Counted from the stretch's first letter, positions 9,161-20,618 are shown. The stretch: 64,000 nt of DNA from Marinicella algicola (GCF_028401385.1 NZ_JAQOMR010000001.1:2978501-3042500); one strand, 5' to 3'. Numbers and translations: made by a program. Notes: a model not told the origin generated them from the sequence alone.

Positions 9161-10434
9161 TCAGGGATTGAGAGTTTGGGGAGCCAGGTCGAGAATTCCG
9201 GCACCAGACATAAAAGCGCGACCGCGGCGAGTTCGGCCAGCAGGAACGGCATCAGTGCCCGCATCAACGGATACATGCCAATGCGGCCGACCCGCATGAC
9301 CACGAACAGGACGACGCCGACCGGGGGCGTCACGAGGCCGATCGCGAGCGTGATCATCACCACCATGCTGGCCTGAACCGGATCAATGCCAAGCTCGCGC
9401 ACCGCCGGCATCAGAAGGGGAACGAAGATCAGGATCGCTGCGCCGATATCGAGGAAGGTCCCGAGGATCAGCATCAGAAAGGCAACCGCGAACAGGAACA
9501 GCACAGGGCTGTCGGAGAACGTCTCCGCCGCGTTACTGATCCAGGAGGCGATGCCGAGCAGGTTCAACGCATAGGAAAGAATGGTCGAGGCAGCGACCAG
9601 CAGATAGACGGAGGCGGAAATACGCGCCGCCTTCATGATGGCGCGCCACAGCCCGGCCATATCGAGGCCGCGGAATATGAACAGCGACAGGATCAGCGCA
9701 TAAGCCACAGCGATGCCGCCGCCTTCGGTCGCCGTGTAAGCGCCGATCACCATGCCGCCGACGATGATCAGCGGCAGGGTCGCGACCGCCACGCCTTCGA
9801 TGATCATCCGGATTGCGCCTTCGCCGGTGTGGGCTGGCTTCGGCATCGGCACCCGCTTGCGCAGCGCATCGATAAAGACAATCCCGACACAGGCAGCGCC
9901 GATCAGCAGACCGGGGATCACACCGCCGAGAAACAGGTTGATGACCGACTGGCCGGACACGGCGGCAACAAGGATCGCAAGGCCGGAAGGCGGTATGATC
10001 GGGCCGATGATCGATGAGGCGACGGTGACGGCCGCCGCATAGGGCTTGGTATAGCCTTCCTTCGGCATTTCCGAGATGAACACACGGCCGAGTGCCGCTG
10101 CATCCGCGACCGCAGAGCCGGAAATGCCGGCAAACAGCACGGAGGCACCGATATTGGCATAGGCCGTGCCGCCGCGCAGCCATTTGGTCGCCTGCTGGGC
10201 GATCGAGATCAGCCGCGTCGTGATGCCGCCCTGGTTCATGATTTCGGCGGCGAGGATGTAAAATGGCACGGCGAGAAAGACGAAGCTGTCGACACCGGTG
10301 AACATCCGGGTTGCCGCGATCGAAAGCGGCACATCGGCGACCAGAATGCCGACAAGGCCGGCAAGGCCGATCGCGAAGGCGACCGGAACGCCGATGAACA
10401 GCAGGCCAAGGCCGGTGAGCGCGACCCAGATCAT
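9161..10434 (-). CDS. dctM: TRAP transporter large permease DctM
   Basis: About 424 residues, very hydrophobic, with the DctM-type start (WVALTGLGLLFIGVPVAFAIG) and repeated helices; the 12-TM large subunit moves the solute in symport with Na+ or H+. The raw frame runs past its natural end into the dehydratase gene. One more C in the CCCC near 9180 gives a normal ending at the TGA at 9161-9163. The start overlaps the DctQ stop by four bases (ATGA), so the two subunits are coupled. It is the third gene of dctP-dctQ-dctM, followed by the dehydratase. Confidence 0.9.
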
Positions 10435-10939
10435 ACCGAGCCTCCGGTATCGGAAAGGTCGTCATGTTCGGGCTCGAAGCCGGAAAACCATGACAGTGCG
10501 ATCTGCACCAGCATCAGCGCCGCGCCGACCGGCAGCGCGAGATAGGGATAGATCATCGGAATGCCGGAGGCTGGCGCCACCTGGCTCGCGTTTCTGAGCG
10601 CCTGCGGCTGGCTGTAGACCAAGAGTACCACGCAGAAGATTGCGGCGATCGAATAGAGTGCGGACTTGACCAGCGGCGCGCGGCGGGGCCCGCGAGATGC
10701 TCCAGCGCCTCGATGCCCATATGTTCGGCGCGGAAGATGCAGGCCACCGAGCCCAGCATCATCAGCCAGATCATCAGGTAGCGCATGTATTCCTCGGTCC
10801 AGCTGAAACCGGTGTTGAAGAGATAGCGCCCGCCGACCTGGGTCAGGTTCAGCGCAGTCACGACAATCATGATCAGCGTCGCGAGGATTTCAGTGGTTCG
10901 GGCGAGCGCCCGGGCAATCAGAAGGGCAGTTACGCGCAT
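10431..10939 (-). CDS. dctQ: TRAP transporter small permease DctQ (frameshifted)
   Basis: Small four-helix membrane subunit of the TRAP transporter. The N-terminal part has the family segment GRYLFNTGFSWTEEYMRYLMIW followed by RAEHMGI; the C-terminal part contains the last helices, from YPYLALPVGAALMLVQIALSW. The two lie in different frames: one more C in the CCCC near 10688 joins them (restoring APLVKSALYSIA). The ATG at 10939 follows GGAG by seven bases; an in-frame ATG further upstream lies inside the hairpin region. It sits between dctP and dctM. At about 170 residues the restored length is normal. Confidence 0.87.
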
Positions 10940-10953
10940 TGGAAAACTCCATG

Positions 10954-10982
10954 GCGCCACCCCTTGCAGCAAGGGGTGGCGC
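10954..10982 (-). terminator. Strong hairpin between dctP and dctQ
   Basis: A perfect 13-bp stem with a CAG loop (arms 10954-10966 and 10970-10982) placed between the dctP stop at 10995 and the dctQ start at 10939. No long T run follows. Such hairpins commonly stabilise the dctP message or attenuate the membrane genes so that the binding protein is made in excess. Sequence symmetry is certain; the role is inference. Confidence 0.7.
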
Positions 10983-10994
10983 TGTCCGGATGGA

Positions 10995-12016
10995 TCAGTC
11001 GTAGAGCTTTACCTTGGCCTCTTCGACCGTGGCGAGCAGCTCGTCAACGGGAGCGTCACCCACCTTGGTGCGGATAAAGGCCTCAACAGGAGCTTGGGTG
11101 ATTTCCTTGAAGGCGGCCTTTTCTTCCGGCGTCGAGACATGGATCTCCATACCCAGCTCGTCCTGCAGCTTTTCGGAGAAGCGCCAGTCGCCCTCGGTCT
11201 TCTGCAGGTTTTCAGTCCAGGCCATAAGATTGGCCGCATCAGTGATGATCTGCTGGTTGGATGGCGTCAGGCCGGAGAACCATTTTTCATCCGCGATGAT
11301 CACATGCAGGCCGAAGACATGCTCGTCGAGGGTGTAGTATTTCTGGACCTCGCCAAGTCCGCCGCCATAGACAACCGCCGGCGGGTTTTCCTGGCCGTCA
11401 ACCACGCCCTGACGCAGCGACATCAGCACTTCCGCACCCGAGATCGGCGTTGCGGTAGCGCCGAGCGAGTTCACCAGCTCCATGAACACCGGGCTTTCCA
11501 TGGTGCGGATCTTCAGGCCGGACAGGTCTTCCGGGTTGATGATCGGGCGCACATTGTTGGTGAAAGAGCGGAACCCGTTCTGCGAAAAGGCGAGCGCGCG
11601 CATGCCGGTCTTGTCGAGGATGTCGTCGCGCATATTGTCGGCGAAGTCGCTGTTCATCACCTGCCAGGCGATCGGCGCGCTCTCGAACAAATGGGGATCG
11701 ACCACACCTGCATCGGCGGATAGAAGCCCGCCATGGCGCCATCGGCGGCAAAAGTCAGCTCGAGGCTGCCCTGCTGCACCTGTTCCAGCATCTCGCGTTC
11801 GCCGCCGAGCTGGTTGTTCGGAAACAGGCGAACCTCGATTTCGCCGTTGGTCTTGAACTCGACATATTCCTTGAAGCGCACGAGGGCGTTGTATTCCGGA
11901 AAATCGCCCTCGGCGATGCCGATGCCGAACTTGATGGTTTCGGCCGAAGCCGGAAGTGCGGCGAAAACGCCCGTTGCCGCGACGCATGCCGTCGCAAGCC
12001 ATTGCCTGATATTCAT
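10995..12016 (-). CDS. dctP: TRAP transporter solute-binding protein DctP (frameshifted)
   Basis: Periplasmic binding protein of about 340 residues. A Sec signal peptide (MNIRQWLATACVAATG ... ASA) precedes the mature start ETIKFGI. The family fingerprint MRALAFSQNGFRSFTNN and SGLKIRTMESP carries the Arg that binds the substrate carboxylate; SLRQGVVDGQENPP is also typical. The frame changes near 11695, where ATCCCCATTTG lacks one C. The ATG at 12016 follows GAGGGAGG. First gene of the dctPQM-dehydratase operon and divergent from a GntR/FCD regulator. The C4-dicarboxylate/sugar-acid DctP family fits an acid-sugar substrate. Confidence 0.92.
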
Positions 12017-12075
12017 GATTTCCTCCCTCACAAAGTCCTCTTGGGACTTGACGATGCCGGACACAGTCCGATTCA

Positions 12076-12088
12076 TTGTCAGCAACAA
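12076..12088. promoter_or_regulatory. Possible GntR operator (TTGT-N5-ACAA)
   Basis: An inverted repeat, TTGT at 12076-12079 and ACAA at 12085-12088, in the 110-bp gap between the divergent dctP and GntR genes. It resembles the short palindromes used by FadR-type regulators. Short enough to be chance. Confidence 0.3.
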
Positions 12089-12126
12089 GACTGTGCCCTT
12101 TTCTACATCATACGTAAAGACTTAAA

Positions 12127-12910
12127 ATGACAAAAAACAATCGCCGGCACGCCCTCGCCTTTCCGATCGACCTCAGTTCGTCTCTTCCGACCGGGGCGGC
12201 CAAGGAGGCAGTCACGGTGCTCGGCCGGCGGATCACCAATGATGTCTACGGTCCGGGTGAGATCATGCCGACCGAGCCTGAACTGGCGGAATCGCTGAAT
12301 GTCAGCCGGGCGACGATCCGGGACGCGATCAAGGTGCTTTCGGGCAAGGGGCTGGTGCGCACGGCCCGGCGCTACGGCACGCGGGTGCGCCCGCTCGATG
12401 AGTGGAATCTCCTCGATTCCTGACGTCGTCTCTTGGCACGAACCAAACCATCCGCGCATCGGGCGGATGTTCGCCGAGACGACGGAGCTGCGCTGCATCA
12501 TCGAGCCGGCAGCGGCAGCACTTGCTGCTGAGCGCGCGACCGAAGCCCAGATCGCACAGATTCTGACCAGCGCCCATGCGATGCATCCGGGCGAGGATGA
12601 CTTGCAGGCGATGTTTGCCGCCGACTGCCTGTTCCACGCTACCGTGCTCGATGCCACTGGCAACATGATGATGCGGCAGATGCAGAACATCATCCTGACC
12701 ATGCTGCGCATTTCCTACGAGTTTGGTGTCCTGATGGTCGATGGCGAACCAGTTTCGCGCGAGGGGCATATCCATGTCGCAGAAGCGATCCGCGACCGCA
12801 ATGCCACAGCCGCCGAACAGGCAATGCAAACGATGCTGAAGTTCAATCGCCGGACCGCTGTCGAATACTGGACCCGTGCGACCGCGGAGACAGCGAACAG
12901 GACTTCATGA
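12127..12910 (+). CDS. GntR-family regulator, FCD type (frameshifted)
   Basis: Winged-helix DNA-binding domain (LAESLNVSRATIRDAIKVL) followed by an FCD ligand domain (LRCIIEPAAAALAAERAT and, near the end, HIHVAEAIRDRN). The two halves are split near 12416: removal of one T from GATTCC restores WNLLDPDVVSWH, a linker highly conserved in this family, so the break is almost certainly not biological decay. The restored length is about 260 residues. It is divergent from dctP and most likely controls the TRAP/dehydratase operon in response to the acid sugar or its keto-deoxy product. Confidence 0.88.
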
Positions 12911-13089
12911 CTTGGGAATATTTGTTTTCTTTTAGTAACGGGAAATGGATAGGGCGCAGATCCGGTTGATCAACGCTTTTCGCGGGGCAATCCGGCCTTG
13001 TCGAGCGCAGCTGCGATCAGAACGGAGACAAGTGGCTCTACGAAGCATCGTTCTCCTGCGTCAGGTCGCTGTCCGGCTATGAATGGCCT

Positions 13090-14078
13090 TCAGAAAGGGA
13101 TTTTCAGAAGACGCGATGCCGTCAATTCATCGGTAATCAAGGTACTGGGCCTCAGTGCCTTCAATGTGGCTAGAATCATCTCGGTCTTTTCCGTACCGCC
13201 GGAGATGAGAACTTTCCTTTTGATCCGTGTGAGCCGTTCGATCGACGGTGACATGGCGCGCGCATTCACAGGGTGGTCAATCGAATGGCCATCCTTGTCC
13301 AGGAAATTGTAGAGGATGTCGCCCACAGCCCCTGCCTCGATCAGCGACTGGCGTTCAGCCTCCGAAACATGCCCGAGCCGGAACGAGGTGGTCAGGGTAG
13401 ATATTCCGCCGCAGGAGACAAGAGCGACATCGCATGTTTCAGCCATCTGCAGAACCTGATCCAGACCACAATGCTCAAGCAACGCATGCTTGGTCTGCGC
13501 GCTATCGACAAGGGCCGGAGCGGGAACCAGAAAGCCCTCCGCATCGAAAAGCTCGGCAAATTGCCAGGCAAACTCTGCCGGATTGAACCGTCGCGCCTGC
13601 GCGATGCCGCCAAGCAGTGAGACGATGCGCACGCCATCAAGCTTTTTGCCTTCGACAAAAGGCAACATCGCATGCAAAGTCCGCCCCCAGCCGACACCGA
13701 CCGTCAGGTTATTGGCCATCAATTCCGAAACAAAACCACCCGCAACGGCAGCAACAGCACGCGTTGGATCACTCTCCGTGTCGGATAATGGCGCAACAAC
13801 TGCCTCTTGCAGACCAAAACGTTCTTCCAATTTTCTCTGGATTTTCATTAACGGGGCCAGATCGGACTTTATTCGAATAATGACTTCACCCCGGCTGCGG
13901 GCATCCGACAGCAATCGTGTGATCATGATCCGGTTGACGCCGAGTTTTTTGAAACCTCAGCCTGTGTCAGACCTTCAATATAATACAACCAGGCAGCGCG
14001 AATCCGCAGCTCGTCGCCCGCGGTTCCAAAACTGCGCCCGCGCAATCCGGCGGCTTCATTACTCTGGTTGTCCAGCAT
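13090..14078 (-). CDS. SorC-family transcriptional regulator 1 (frameshifted)
   Basis: N-terminal HTH part (ELRIRAAWLYYIEGLTQAEV, starting at the ATG at 14078) and a C-terminal sugar-phosphate binding domain (TVGVGWGRTLHAML, RIVSLLGG, DVALVSCGG). They lie in different frames; one more A in the AAAAAA at about 13948 restores QAEVSKKLGVNRIMITRLL, the recognition helix. SorC proteins bind DNA as tetramers and respond to a phosphorylated sugar. It lies downstream of the acoABC-like genes in the same orientation and is one of two SorC regulators in this locus. Its sites may be in the 18.75-19.06 kb promoter region. Confidence 0.88.
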
Positions 14079-14102
14079 CTTTTCTGTCCCGTTGGCAAGA
14101 TT

Positions 14103-15413
14103 TTATGAAGCGCCATCATAAACTTGGCGCAATATCTTGCCAACCTCGGACGGAACTTCAAACTGTGGCATATGCCCAACTCCGTCGAAAAGATGAAGCG
14201 CAATATTTCCCGGTGCGCGCAACGCATGACGCCAGGGAATGATGGCATCCTGCTTGCCCCAAATAATGCGTGCGGGGACATCAATCCGATCCAGAGCCGC
14301 TTTCAAATCAAACGGCTGAACGCCGTCAGGGAACAGAGTATCACACAATCTGGCCTGCGCAGCTCTCAGCGCAGGATCTTTCCGCGGTGCCATGGCAGCC
14401 TTCACATACCCATCCGTAATAAGCTTTTCGTCTGAGACCAAGACCTTGAGCCATGGACCCAGGCTTTCCGCACGCGTTGATTTCGATATCCCCTCAAGGG
14501 CAGGACCGTTCACCTCCGGCCCAAGGCCGCCCGGCGCAATCAGTGTCAAAGAGGCAATGGATTTGGAACGTGTATCTGCCAGCGACAGTGCCAGCGCACC
14601 GCCAAGACTGTGCCCGACCAGATGCGCCCGTTCGATATCCAGCATATCAAAGGCGCGACGGATAGCGGAGGAGAGTTCCGTAAAACTGTCAATGCGCAGC
14701 TTTGGTGATTTACCGTGTCCCGGCAACTCAATCCGAATGACCGGTCGCCCCTGCAGGTAGGCCTCCAAAGGCTTCCAGGAAGACGCATCGCTACCAAAGC
14801 CATGTATCAGAACAACGGGCATTCCCGCGCCATCACGCGACCGTGAGATGTTGAGAGGACCGCTTTCAGGCTGAAATTGAACGGCTGACGTATGTCGCAG
14901 GCGCGCTTCGACCTGTCCGCGAACGTCGATAGCCTGAATCCGTCCACGAGGGCCGGTTCCCGCGATTTCTGTCAGTTCCAGGGCAGCGTCTTGAGCGATA
15001 CTACGCGCCAGCGGCGTTGCCCGGACTTTATCAGATGCACCAAATTGCTGCGGCAGAATTTCATCGGTCTCGTCAGCGCAAACCGGCTCGCTCCCGGTTT
15101 CGCTCACAGGTTGCGGGGAAGGTTTATCATCCGCATCTGCAAGGGCTGTTCTGACTGGCGGTTCCCCGAGCTCCTCTCCCTCCTGATACAACCAGGCGAC
15201 GGGCTGGCCTATGGGAATATCAACTCCTTCCGCAGCCGGATGATGCAGGAAGCCAGACGCTTCTGCCTCAACCTCCATTGCAGCCTTGTCGGTCTCAATA
15301 TCGAACAAAGGTGTGCCTTTTTCGACATATTCACCGGGCAAAACATGCCACGTTGCGACTTTGCCGCTGGCCATATCCATGTCGACTTTCGGCATAATGA
15401 CTTCAACCGGCAT
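14103..15413 (-). CDS. acoC: Acetoin-dehydrogenase-type E2: lipoyl domain, E1/E3-binding domain, alpha/beta hydrolase
   Basis: 436 residues with the domain order characteristic of AcoC. Residues 1-78 form a biotinyl/lipoyl domain with the lipoylated Lys43 in ETDKAAM. Residues 131-165 form the peripheral-subunit binding domain (ATPLARSIAQ ... GRIQAIDV). From about 198 there is an alpha/beta hydrolase with HGFGSDASSW, nucleophile elbow GHSLGG (Ser269) and late DGVGHMPQFE. AcoC acts as the acyltransferase of the acetoin cleavage complex, accepting the acetyl unit from E1 and passing it to CoA. Its start overlaps the E1 beta stop by one base (TGATG). No E3 gene is nearby. Because the surrounding genes handle sugars, the complex may cleave another alpha-hydroxyketone rather than acetoin; that is inference. 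Confidence 0.85.
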   Translation of the reverse strand: MPVEVIMPKVDMDMASGKVATWHVLPGEYVEKGTPLFDIETDKAAMEVEAEASGFLHHPAAEGVDIPIGQPVAWLYQEGEELGEPPVRTALADADDKPSPQPVSETGSEPVCADETDEILPQQFGASDKVRATPLARSIAQDAALELTEIAGTGPRGRIQAIDVRGQVEARLRHTSAVQFQPESGPLNISRSRDGAGMPVVLIHGFGSDASSWKPLEAYLQGRPVIRIELPGHGKSPKLRIDSFTELSSAIRRAFDMLDIERAHLVGHSLGGALALSLADTRSKSIASLTLIAPGGLGPEVNGPALEGISKSTRAESLGPWLKVLVSDEKLITDGYVKAAMAPRKDPALRAAQARLCDTLFPDGVQPFDLKAALDRIDVPARIIWGKQDAIIPWRHALRAPGNIALHLFDGVGHMPQFEVPSEVGKILRQVYDGAS

Positions 15414-16423
15414 CAGATCTGTCCTTTAGCGATATTACGCGCGGCCTCAAGAATATCGGGCACCTGCGGCACAACCGCCTTTTCAAGTTCCGGATTATAG
15501 GGGATCGGAGACTCACTGCCACCAAGCCGCACAATCGGCGCGTCAAGAAAATCGAACGCATCGCTTTCAGCAACCATAGCGCTGACCTCGGCCCCCACGC
15601 CGAGCGTCTTGACGCCTTCGTAAACGCAAATCAGACGCCCGGTTTTGCGCACCGAGGCCAAAACCGTCTCCCGGTCCATCGGTCGCACCGTCCGCAGATC
15701 GATGACGTCGCAATCGATACCTTCCGATGCCAGCTGGTCAGCGGCAGACAAGGCCTTGTGCACCATCAGCGACGTCGCAACGATGCTGACGTCTTTGCCC
15801 TCACGACGCACAGCGGCCTTCCCGATCGGCGTTGTGTAGCGCCCTTCAGGAACATGTCCCTTCATCTTGTAGAGAATTTTGTGCTCGAAAATCATGACGG
15901 GATCGGGATCGTCCAGCGCCGCCAAAAGCATACCCTTTGCATCTTCAGGCGTTGAAGGTTGCACCACCTTCAGCCCCGGCACATGGCCGAGCCAGGCTTC
16001 AATGCTCTGCGAATGCTGCGCCGCCGCACCTGTACCGGAACCTGCAGGAAAGCGCATGACCAGCGGCACCGAAACGGCGCCGCCCAGCATAAAACGCACC
16101 TTTGCAGCCTGATTGACAATCTGCTCCATCGCCAGTGCGGCAAAATCAGAGAACTGGAACTCGAAGATCGGCCTGAGGCCGGTCAGGGCAGCACCAACGG
16201 CGACGCCGGCACCACCAAGCTCGGAAATGGGCGTATCCATGACCCGATCAGTCCCATATTTATGAACGAGGTCGCCGGTCACCTGAAAGGCACCACCATA
16301 GACACCAATGTCTTCGCCCATCAGTATAACGCGTGGATCAGAGCCGAGTGCGATATCCATCGCCTCACGAATGGCCTCAGCATAGGAAAGCTCACGAAGT
16401 TCAGGAGATTTTTCAGCGCTCAT
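15413..16423 (-). CDS. acoB: 2-oxo-acid/acetoin dehydrogenase E1 component, beta subunit
   Basis: 336 residues, uninterrupted. Typical E1 beta signatures: [36 protein letters not shown] and, in the C-terminal transketolase-like domain, [12 protein letters not shown]. It forms an alpha2beta2 thiamine-diphosphate enzyme with the neighbouring alpha subunit. The start overlaps the alpha stop by four bases and its own stop overlaps the E2 start, so E1 alpha, E1 beta and E2 are translationally coupled. Assignment to acetoin rather than pyruvate dehydrogenase rests on the AcoC-type E2 next door. Confidence 0.88.
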   Translation of the reverse strand: MSAEKSPELRELSYAEAIREAMDIALGSDPRVILMGEDIGVYGGAFQVTGDLVHKYGTDRVMDTPISELGGAGVAVGAALTGLRPIFEFQFSDFAALAMEQIVNQAAKVRFMLGGAVSVPLVMRFPAGSGTGAAAQHSQSIEAWLGHVPGLKVVQPSTPEDAKGMLLAALDDPDPVMIFEHKILYKMKGHVPEGRYTTPIGKAAVRREGKDVSIVATSLMVHKALSAADQLASEGIDCDVIDLRTVRPMDRETVLASVRKTGRLICVYEGVKTLGVGAEVSAMVAESDAFDFLDAPIVRLGGSESPIPYNPELEKAVVPQVPDILEAARNIAKGQI

Positions 16424-17420
16424 GCCACCGGGCCTTCTGTATAGACGTAACGGGTTGCTTCTTCGATCTTTGGATCCTCTCCTTCACTTGCAAAGGCGAT
16501 TGCATCCTTGATCGTCTGCTCTGCTTCGCTCTCAAGCGCGGCAACTTCGCTTTCGGTCAGAATCTTGTGTTCTACGAGCAAAGCGGCCATACGCGGAATC
16601 GGATCCCGCCCCATCCATTCATTGATTTCTTCTTTGGTTCGGTAGCGGTTCCGGTCTGATTTCGAATGACCCCGCCAGCGATAGGTCAGGTTCTCGACAA
16701 GGCTCGGGCCTTCGCCGGAACGCGCGCGCGACAGCTGTGTCAACGGCTTCCGCCACGGCAGAAAAGTCATTCCCGTCGACGGTTGCACCGGGCATGTTGT
16801 AGGCAACGGCCCGGTCTGAAATGTGCTTGACTGCGGTTGATCTCTCAACTGATGTTGACATGCCGTACTTGTTGTTTTCGCAAACGAAGACGGCAGGCAG
16901 CTTCCAGACCGAAGCCATATTCAGCGCCTCGTGAAACGCCCCTTCATTGTTTGCTCCATCGCCAAAAAACAAATGGTAACGGCACCGGTGCCAAGCCGTT
17001 TGGCCGATAGAGCCGCGCCCACCGCAATTGGCAAACCACCGCCGACAATGCCATTGGCACCCAGATTGCCTTTATCAACATCGGCAATGTGCATCGAGCC
17101 GCCGCGGCCACGACAATAGCCCGTTTCCTTGCCAAAAACTCAGCAAACATCCGACCAAGATCAGCGCCTTTGGCAACGCAATGTCCATGGCCGCGGTGTG
17201 TGGAGGTGATCTTGTCATTGTCGCTGAGAGAGATGCAGGATCCGACGGCAGATGCCTCCTGACCGATGGAAAGATGCATTGTTCCGTGGATCAGGCCACG
17301 CATATAGCTTTGTTCGGCGCCTTCCTCGAACTTGCGGATCAGATACATTTTCCGAAGGGCTTCCTTCAGCACCTCAGGGGCATAGGTTCGGATAGCGTAA
17401 GGACGGTTTTCCTCAGGCAT
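16420..17420 (-). CDS. acoA: 2-oxo-acid/acetoin dehydrogenase E1 component, alpha subunit (two frameshifts)
   Basis: Thiamine-diphosphate-dependent E1 alpha. Visible: [21 protein letters not shown], the [11 protein letters not shown] loop, and the TPP motif [20 protein letters not shown] ending in ENNKYGMST. The C-terminal part has [15 protein letters not shown]. Frame changes: near 17135 (GG needs a third G to give [14 protein letters not shown]) and near 16725 within a GCGCGC repeat. The ATG at 17420 overlaps the upstream oxidoreductase stop by eight bases. Family length is about 330 residues, matching the restored gene. Confidence 0.88.
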
Positions 17421-18747
17421 GGGCCACCTCTTTTCCAAAAAGGATTTGATCTTGCAGGTCGCGCAACGCGGCGATGCGTGAATCTTCCGGCAATTTTGTA
17501 TTGTCGCTGGTGATCAGTTCGCCCTTCCTGATCGGGGCCGTGACCAACGAGCCTGCCAGCAGGCCGGCGGGCCTTCCTTTCGCCACGCGGGCTTTCGAGG
17601 CTTCCATAACCCAGGCCCGGTAGGTGTATTCACCAATCTGGTCCAGCTTTTCGCCGGGCTTCAAATCGCGTTTGGCAACAGCACAAACCTCGGCGACAGG
17701 ACGATCAAGCGGAACCATGTCCGCCTTGTTGTAGAGCACGGCGCGCGCGCAGGTCAGCGGCACTTCCAGCGATGTCAGATGATAGGGGCGGATGAAGCCG
17801 AAATACGGTCCATCGCCCATTTTCAGGTCGGTCATACGCTCCCAGATGCGCGGGTGCTCCGCCTCGGCAACGACGAAAACACCGGGCGCAAGGTTCTTGC
17901 CAACCGAGTAATCGACCTTGCCGATACCTGACAGAATACCACCGTCTTTTGTTGGAATGAGCGTCTTTGCAAGCTCTTTCGGACCCGCAGCCGGGCCGTG
18001 CATGCCATCGCAATCCGGCAGAAGACCGGTGGCGTTCGCGATCGCGGCCATCTCAACCATGGTTTTCGAGCCGTCGACAAACTCAACAAGCATGCGCGCG
18101 TTCATATGGCGTTCGTGCGCTTCAGCCGCGTAACCATCGGGCGTTGCGTCGATGTTGAGCGGGTTGTTCTTACCTTTGCCGGCACAGACAATCCTGTGCC
18201 CCATAGCCGAAACAAATTCGATCAGCTCCATACAAGCCGATGGTTCATCTCCGGCACCAAGGCTGTAAACCACGCCGAGACGCTCAGCCTCCCGTCTCAG
18301 ATATGCACCGATTGTCACATCAGCTTCGACGTTCATCATCACAAGGTGCTTGCCATTTTCCATCGCCTTCAGGCCGATTTCTGCACCAACCGAGGGAATG
18401 CCGGTCGCATCGATGACAACGTCAATCAGACCTGAATTGAGGATGATGTCTGCGTCCTCGGCAATCGCGGTGTCACCATTTTCGATTGTCCTGTTCAGCG
18501 AATCGACGGACCCGGCGTCGCGGCTGTGCCCCTGGCTCTGCCGGGCAATTTCAACGGCCTTGTGGGCAGCGGCCGGATTGATATCCGCGATCGCAGAAAC
18601 CTCAATTCCATCCATCATTGCGGTGCGCGTAACGATATCGGTTCCCATCTCGCCCGAACCGATCAGGCCAACCCTGACGGGACGCCCTGTCTCCGCACGC
18701 TTCGCCAAATCCTTGGCCAGTCCTGTGAGCGCAATATTTGATGCCAT
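17413..18747 (-). CDS. Homoserine-dehydrogenase-like NAD(P) oxidoreductase with C-terminal SAF domain
   Basis: 444 residues, intact. The N-terminus is a Rossmann domain ([16 protein letters not shown]), followed by a central domain with [15 protein letters not shown] and [17 protein letters not shown], and a C-terminal SAF domain (about 355-420; [11 protein letters not shown]). This is the architecture described as predicted homoserine dehydrogenase with SAF domain (COG4091 type). The biochemical role of such proteins is not settled for this context. First gene of the leftward operon feeding the acetoin-dehydrogenase-like complex, so it probably makes the alpha-hydroxyketone or 2-oxo substrate from a sugar-derived acid; inference. 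Confidence 0.8.
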   Translation of the reverse strand: MASNIALTGLAKDLAKRAETGRPVRVGLIGSGEMGTDIVTRTAMMDGIEVSAIADINPAAAHKAVEIARQSQGHSRDAGSVDSLNRTIENGDTAIAEDADIILNSGLIDVVIDATGIPSVGAEIGLKAMENGKHLVMMNVEADVTIGAYLRREAERLGVVYSLGAGDEPSACMELIEFVSAMGHRIVCAGKGKNNPLNIDATPDGYAAEAHERHMNARMLVEFVDGSKTMVEMAAIANATGLLPDCDGMHGPAAGPKELAKTLIPTKDGGILSGIGKVDYSVGKNLAPGVFVVAEAEHPRIWERMTDLKMGDGPYFGFIRPYHLTSLEVPLTCARAVLYNKADMVPLDRPVAEVCAVAKRDLKPGEKLDQIGEYTYRAWVMEASKARVAKGRPAGLLAGSLVTAPIRKGELITSDNTKLPEDSRIAALRDLQDQILFGKEVAHA

Positions 18748-19062
18748 TCTCTAGTGCCTCTTTCGATAGGAATTGGCAAAACATTTAGAAAATTTGTTCA
18801 TAAGTCAATATTTTTGTTCGCCTCATGTTTAGAGAAATCGATTGAAGCTTCAAAAACGATCTTTGTGAAGAGGCTGCATAGCGCGACATTCATGCGCTTT
18901 CGAATACGTTCGCTTGACATAACCAATTTTTTGAACAAAAGTTCACGAAGCCATCCTGCTGTTCGGAGGAGCAGGCTCGCTTGTCCCGCAATTGCATCGT
19001 GATTGCCGGCGACCGGGTTGTCGAACAATGCAGCGATAGCGTTGGACCCGAGGAGGAACTAA
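18748..19062. promoter_or_regulatory. Divergent promoter region with TGAAC-AAAA-GTTCA palindrome
   Basis: AT-rich 315-bp gap between the SAF oxidoreductase (minus) and the ABC binding-protein gene (plus); no gene found. It holds a TTGACA -35-like box at 18914-18919 and, just downstream, a perfect inverted repeat TGAAC-N4-GTTCA at 18932-18945. A single TTGTTCAT half-site lies near 18795. The same TGTTCA word recurs in the PTS promoter (26884, 26929), so one SorC protein may control both operons. A GAGGAGG ribosome site precedes the ATG at 19063. Confidence 0.5.
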
Positions 19063-20618
19063 ATGCCTATCAAAGGAAATTTTTCGCGACGCTCATTTCT
19101 GAAAACCAGCTCTGCTGCTGGCGTTACAGTCATGGGAGCTACGCTGGGTAGCAAATCGCCGTTTGCGCAATCAGGTCTGCCTGATCCACAGACGATTCTC
19201 GATCAGATTTCGATCTCGCAATATGTAAAACCCGACTATCAGGCCCTCTATGGGATGTCTGATTCCAAACCACTTTGGGACAAGAATACCGACTGGATCC
19301 GCACGGCGGACTGGGAGGAAATCCGCAGACAGTTGGCCGGAACGACCGTTCGTTTCGCGATCGGTGCTGCCGACCGTGATTCAGCCGCCGCAGGTCTGGC
19401 ACCGTTTGAGGCTCTGTCCGGAATCAAGGTTGAGCTGGTTCCGATCCCCGATGACAGCTTTTACGACAAGGCCATTGCTGAATTCATCTCCGGCAACGCC
19501 TCTTTTGACGCACTGCAGTTCTTCTCGCCATGGCTTGGCGACTTTGCAGCCCGGGCTTTCTGGCCCCACTCGATGATTATGCTGAAAAATGGGGTCTGCC
19601 ACTCGGCGACTTCTACGACACGTACCGCCTGAATTACGGTTTCTTCAACGGCACCATGTATGGCATCCCGTTCGACTGCGATTTCCAGATGGTTCATCTG
19701 CGCAAGTCGATGGTTGAAGAGGTTCTGGGCGGGCCAATCGACAGATGGTCATCGGTCCCAACCTACGACGAACTGATCCGGATTTCTTCTGAACTGAACG
19801 GCAAGGTCCCCGGCGTTGCTGGCGTTGGCCTTATGGGCGCACGTGGCATGTGGTCGACATACACATGGGAACATGTGGCCGCCCAGGCTGGCATGATGCT
19901 GTTTGATGAAAACTGGGAGCCAATCTTCAACGGAGACGCAGGCAACAAGGGCATGGACACCATCCTTGCCCTGTCTAAAAACGCGATTGAAGGATACGCA
20001 GGCGCGGGCTGGGGTGAAAACCGGGCAGCGTGGCTCGGTGGTCAGGTCGCGACCAATATCAGCTGGCAGGATTCCGGCACGCAGGCCATGCGGCCGGACC
20101 AGTCCCAGATCGTCGGCGATTTTGTCACCATATATGAGCCACGGATCTCCGGTGGTCGTTTTGCGCCGCCGAATATTGCCGGCTCGACATCCTGTGTCGC
20201 AGCATCAAGCCAGAACCCCGAAGGGGCGTTTCTGATGCTGGCCTTCCTGACGACATCATCAATTATGGCCATGAATGAAGCCAATGCGAACGGCGTCGGC
20301 CCCGGCTATCGTTCGGTGCTGACAAACCCGAACCTTCAAGCCGTTTCTCAACCGGCAGAAGTGATGGCAGCTTCGCTTGAATATGCATGGTGTGCGCCTC
20401 GCCTGCCCGGCATGTTCGAGATGGAACAGGTGATCGGCAACGAGGTCAACCGCGCCCTGGTCAACCAGATATCAGGCAAGGAAGCCCTCGACAACGCCGC
20501 AGCAGCCGTCCGGAAAATCATGAAACAGAACGGCTTCTACGGAGCAAAGCCACCGGTCGACTATGCGTCTGTTGCCCCTGGCCTTTGGGTCGGGAAAGAC
20601 AAGGCTCTCCCGTTCTAA
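19063..20618 (+). CDS. Sugar ABC transporter substrate-binding protein, Tat-exported (frameshifted)
   Basis: About 518 residues of the MalE-like extracellular solute-binding family 1. The N-terminus MPIKGNFSRRSFLKTSSAAG is a twin-arginine signal (SRRSFLK). The mature part has FDALQFFSPWLGDFAAR, then in the next frame GFLAPLDDYAEKWG and MYGIPFDCDFQ. One G is missing near 19553 (CGGGCTTT), which restores AARGFLAPL. It is the first gene of a rightward operon: binding protein, two permeases, ATPase and PfkB kinase. The family handles oligosaccharides, polyols and glycosides; this substrate is unknown. Confidence 0.88.
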
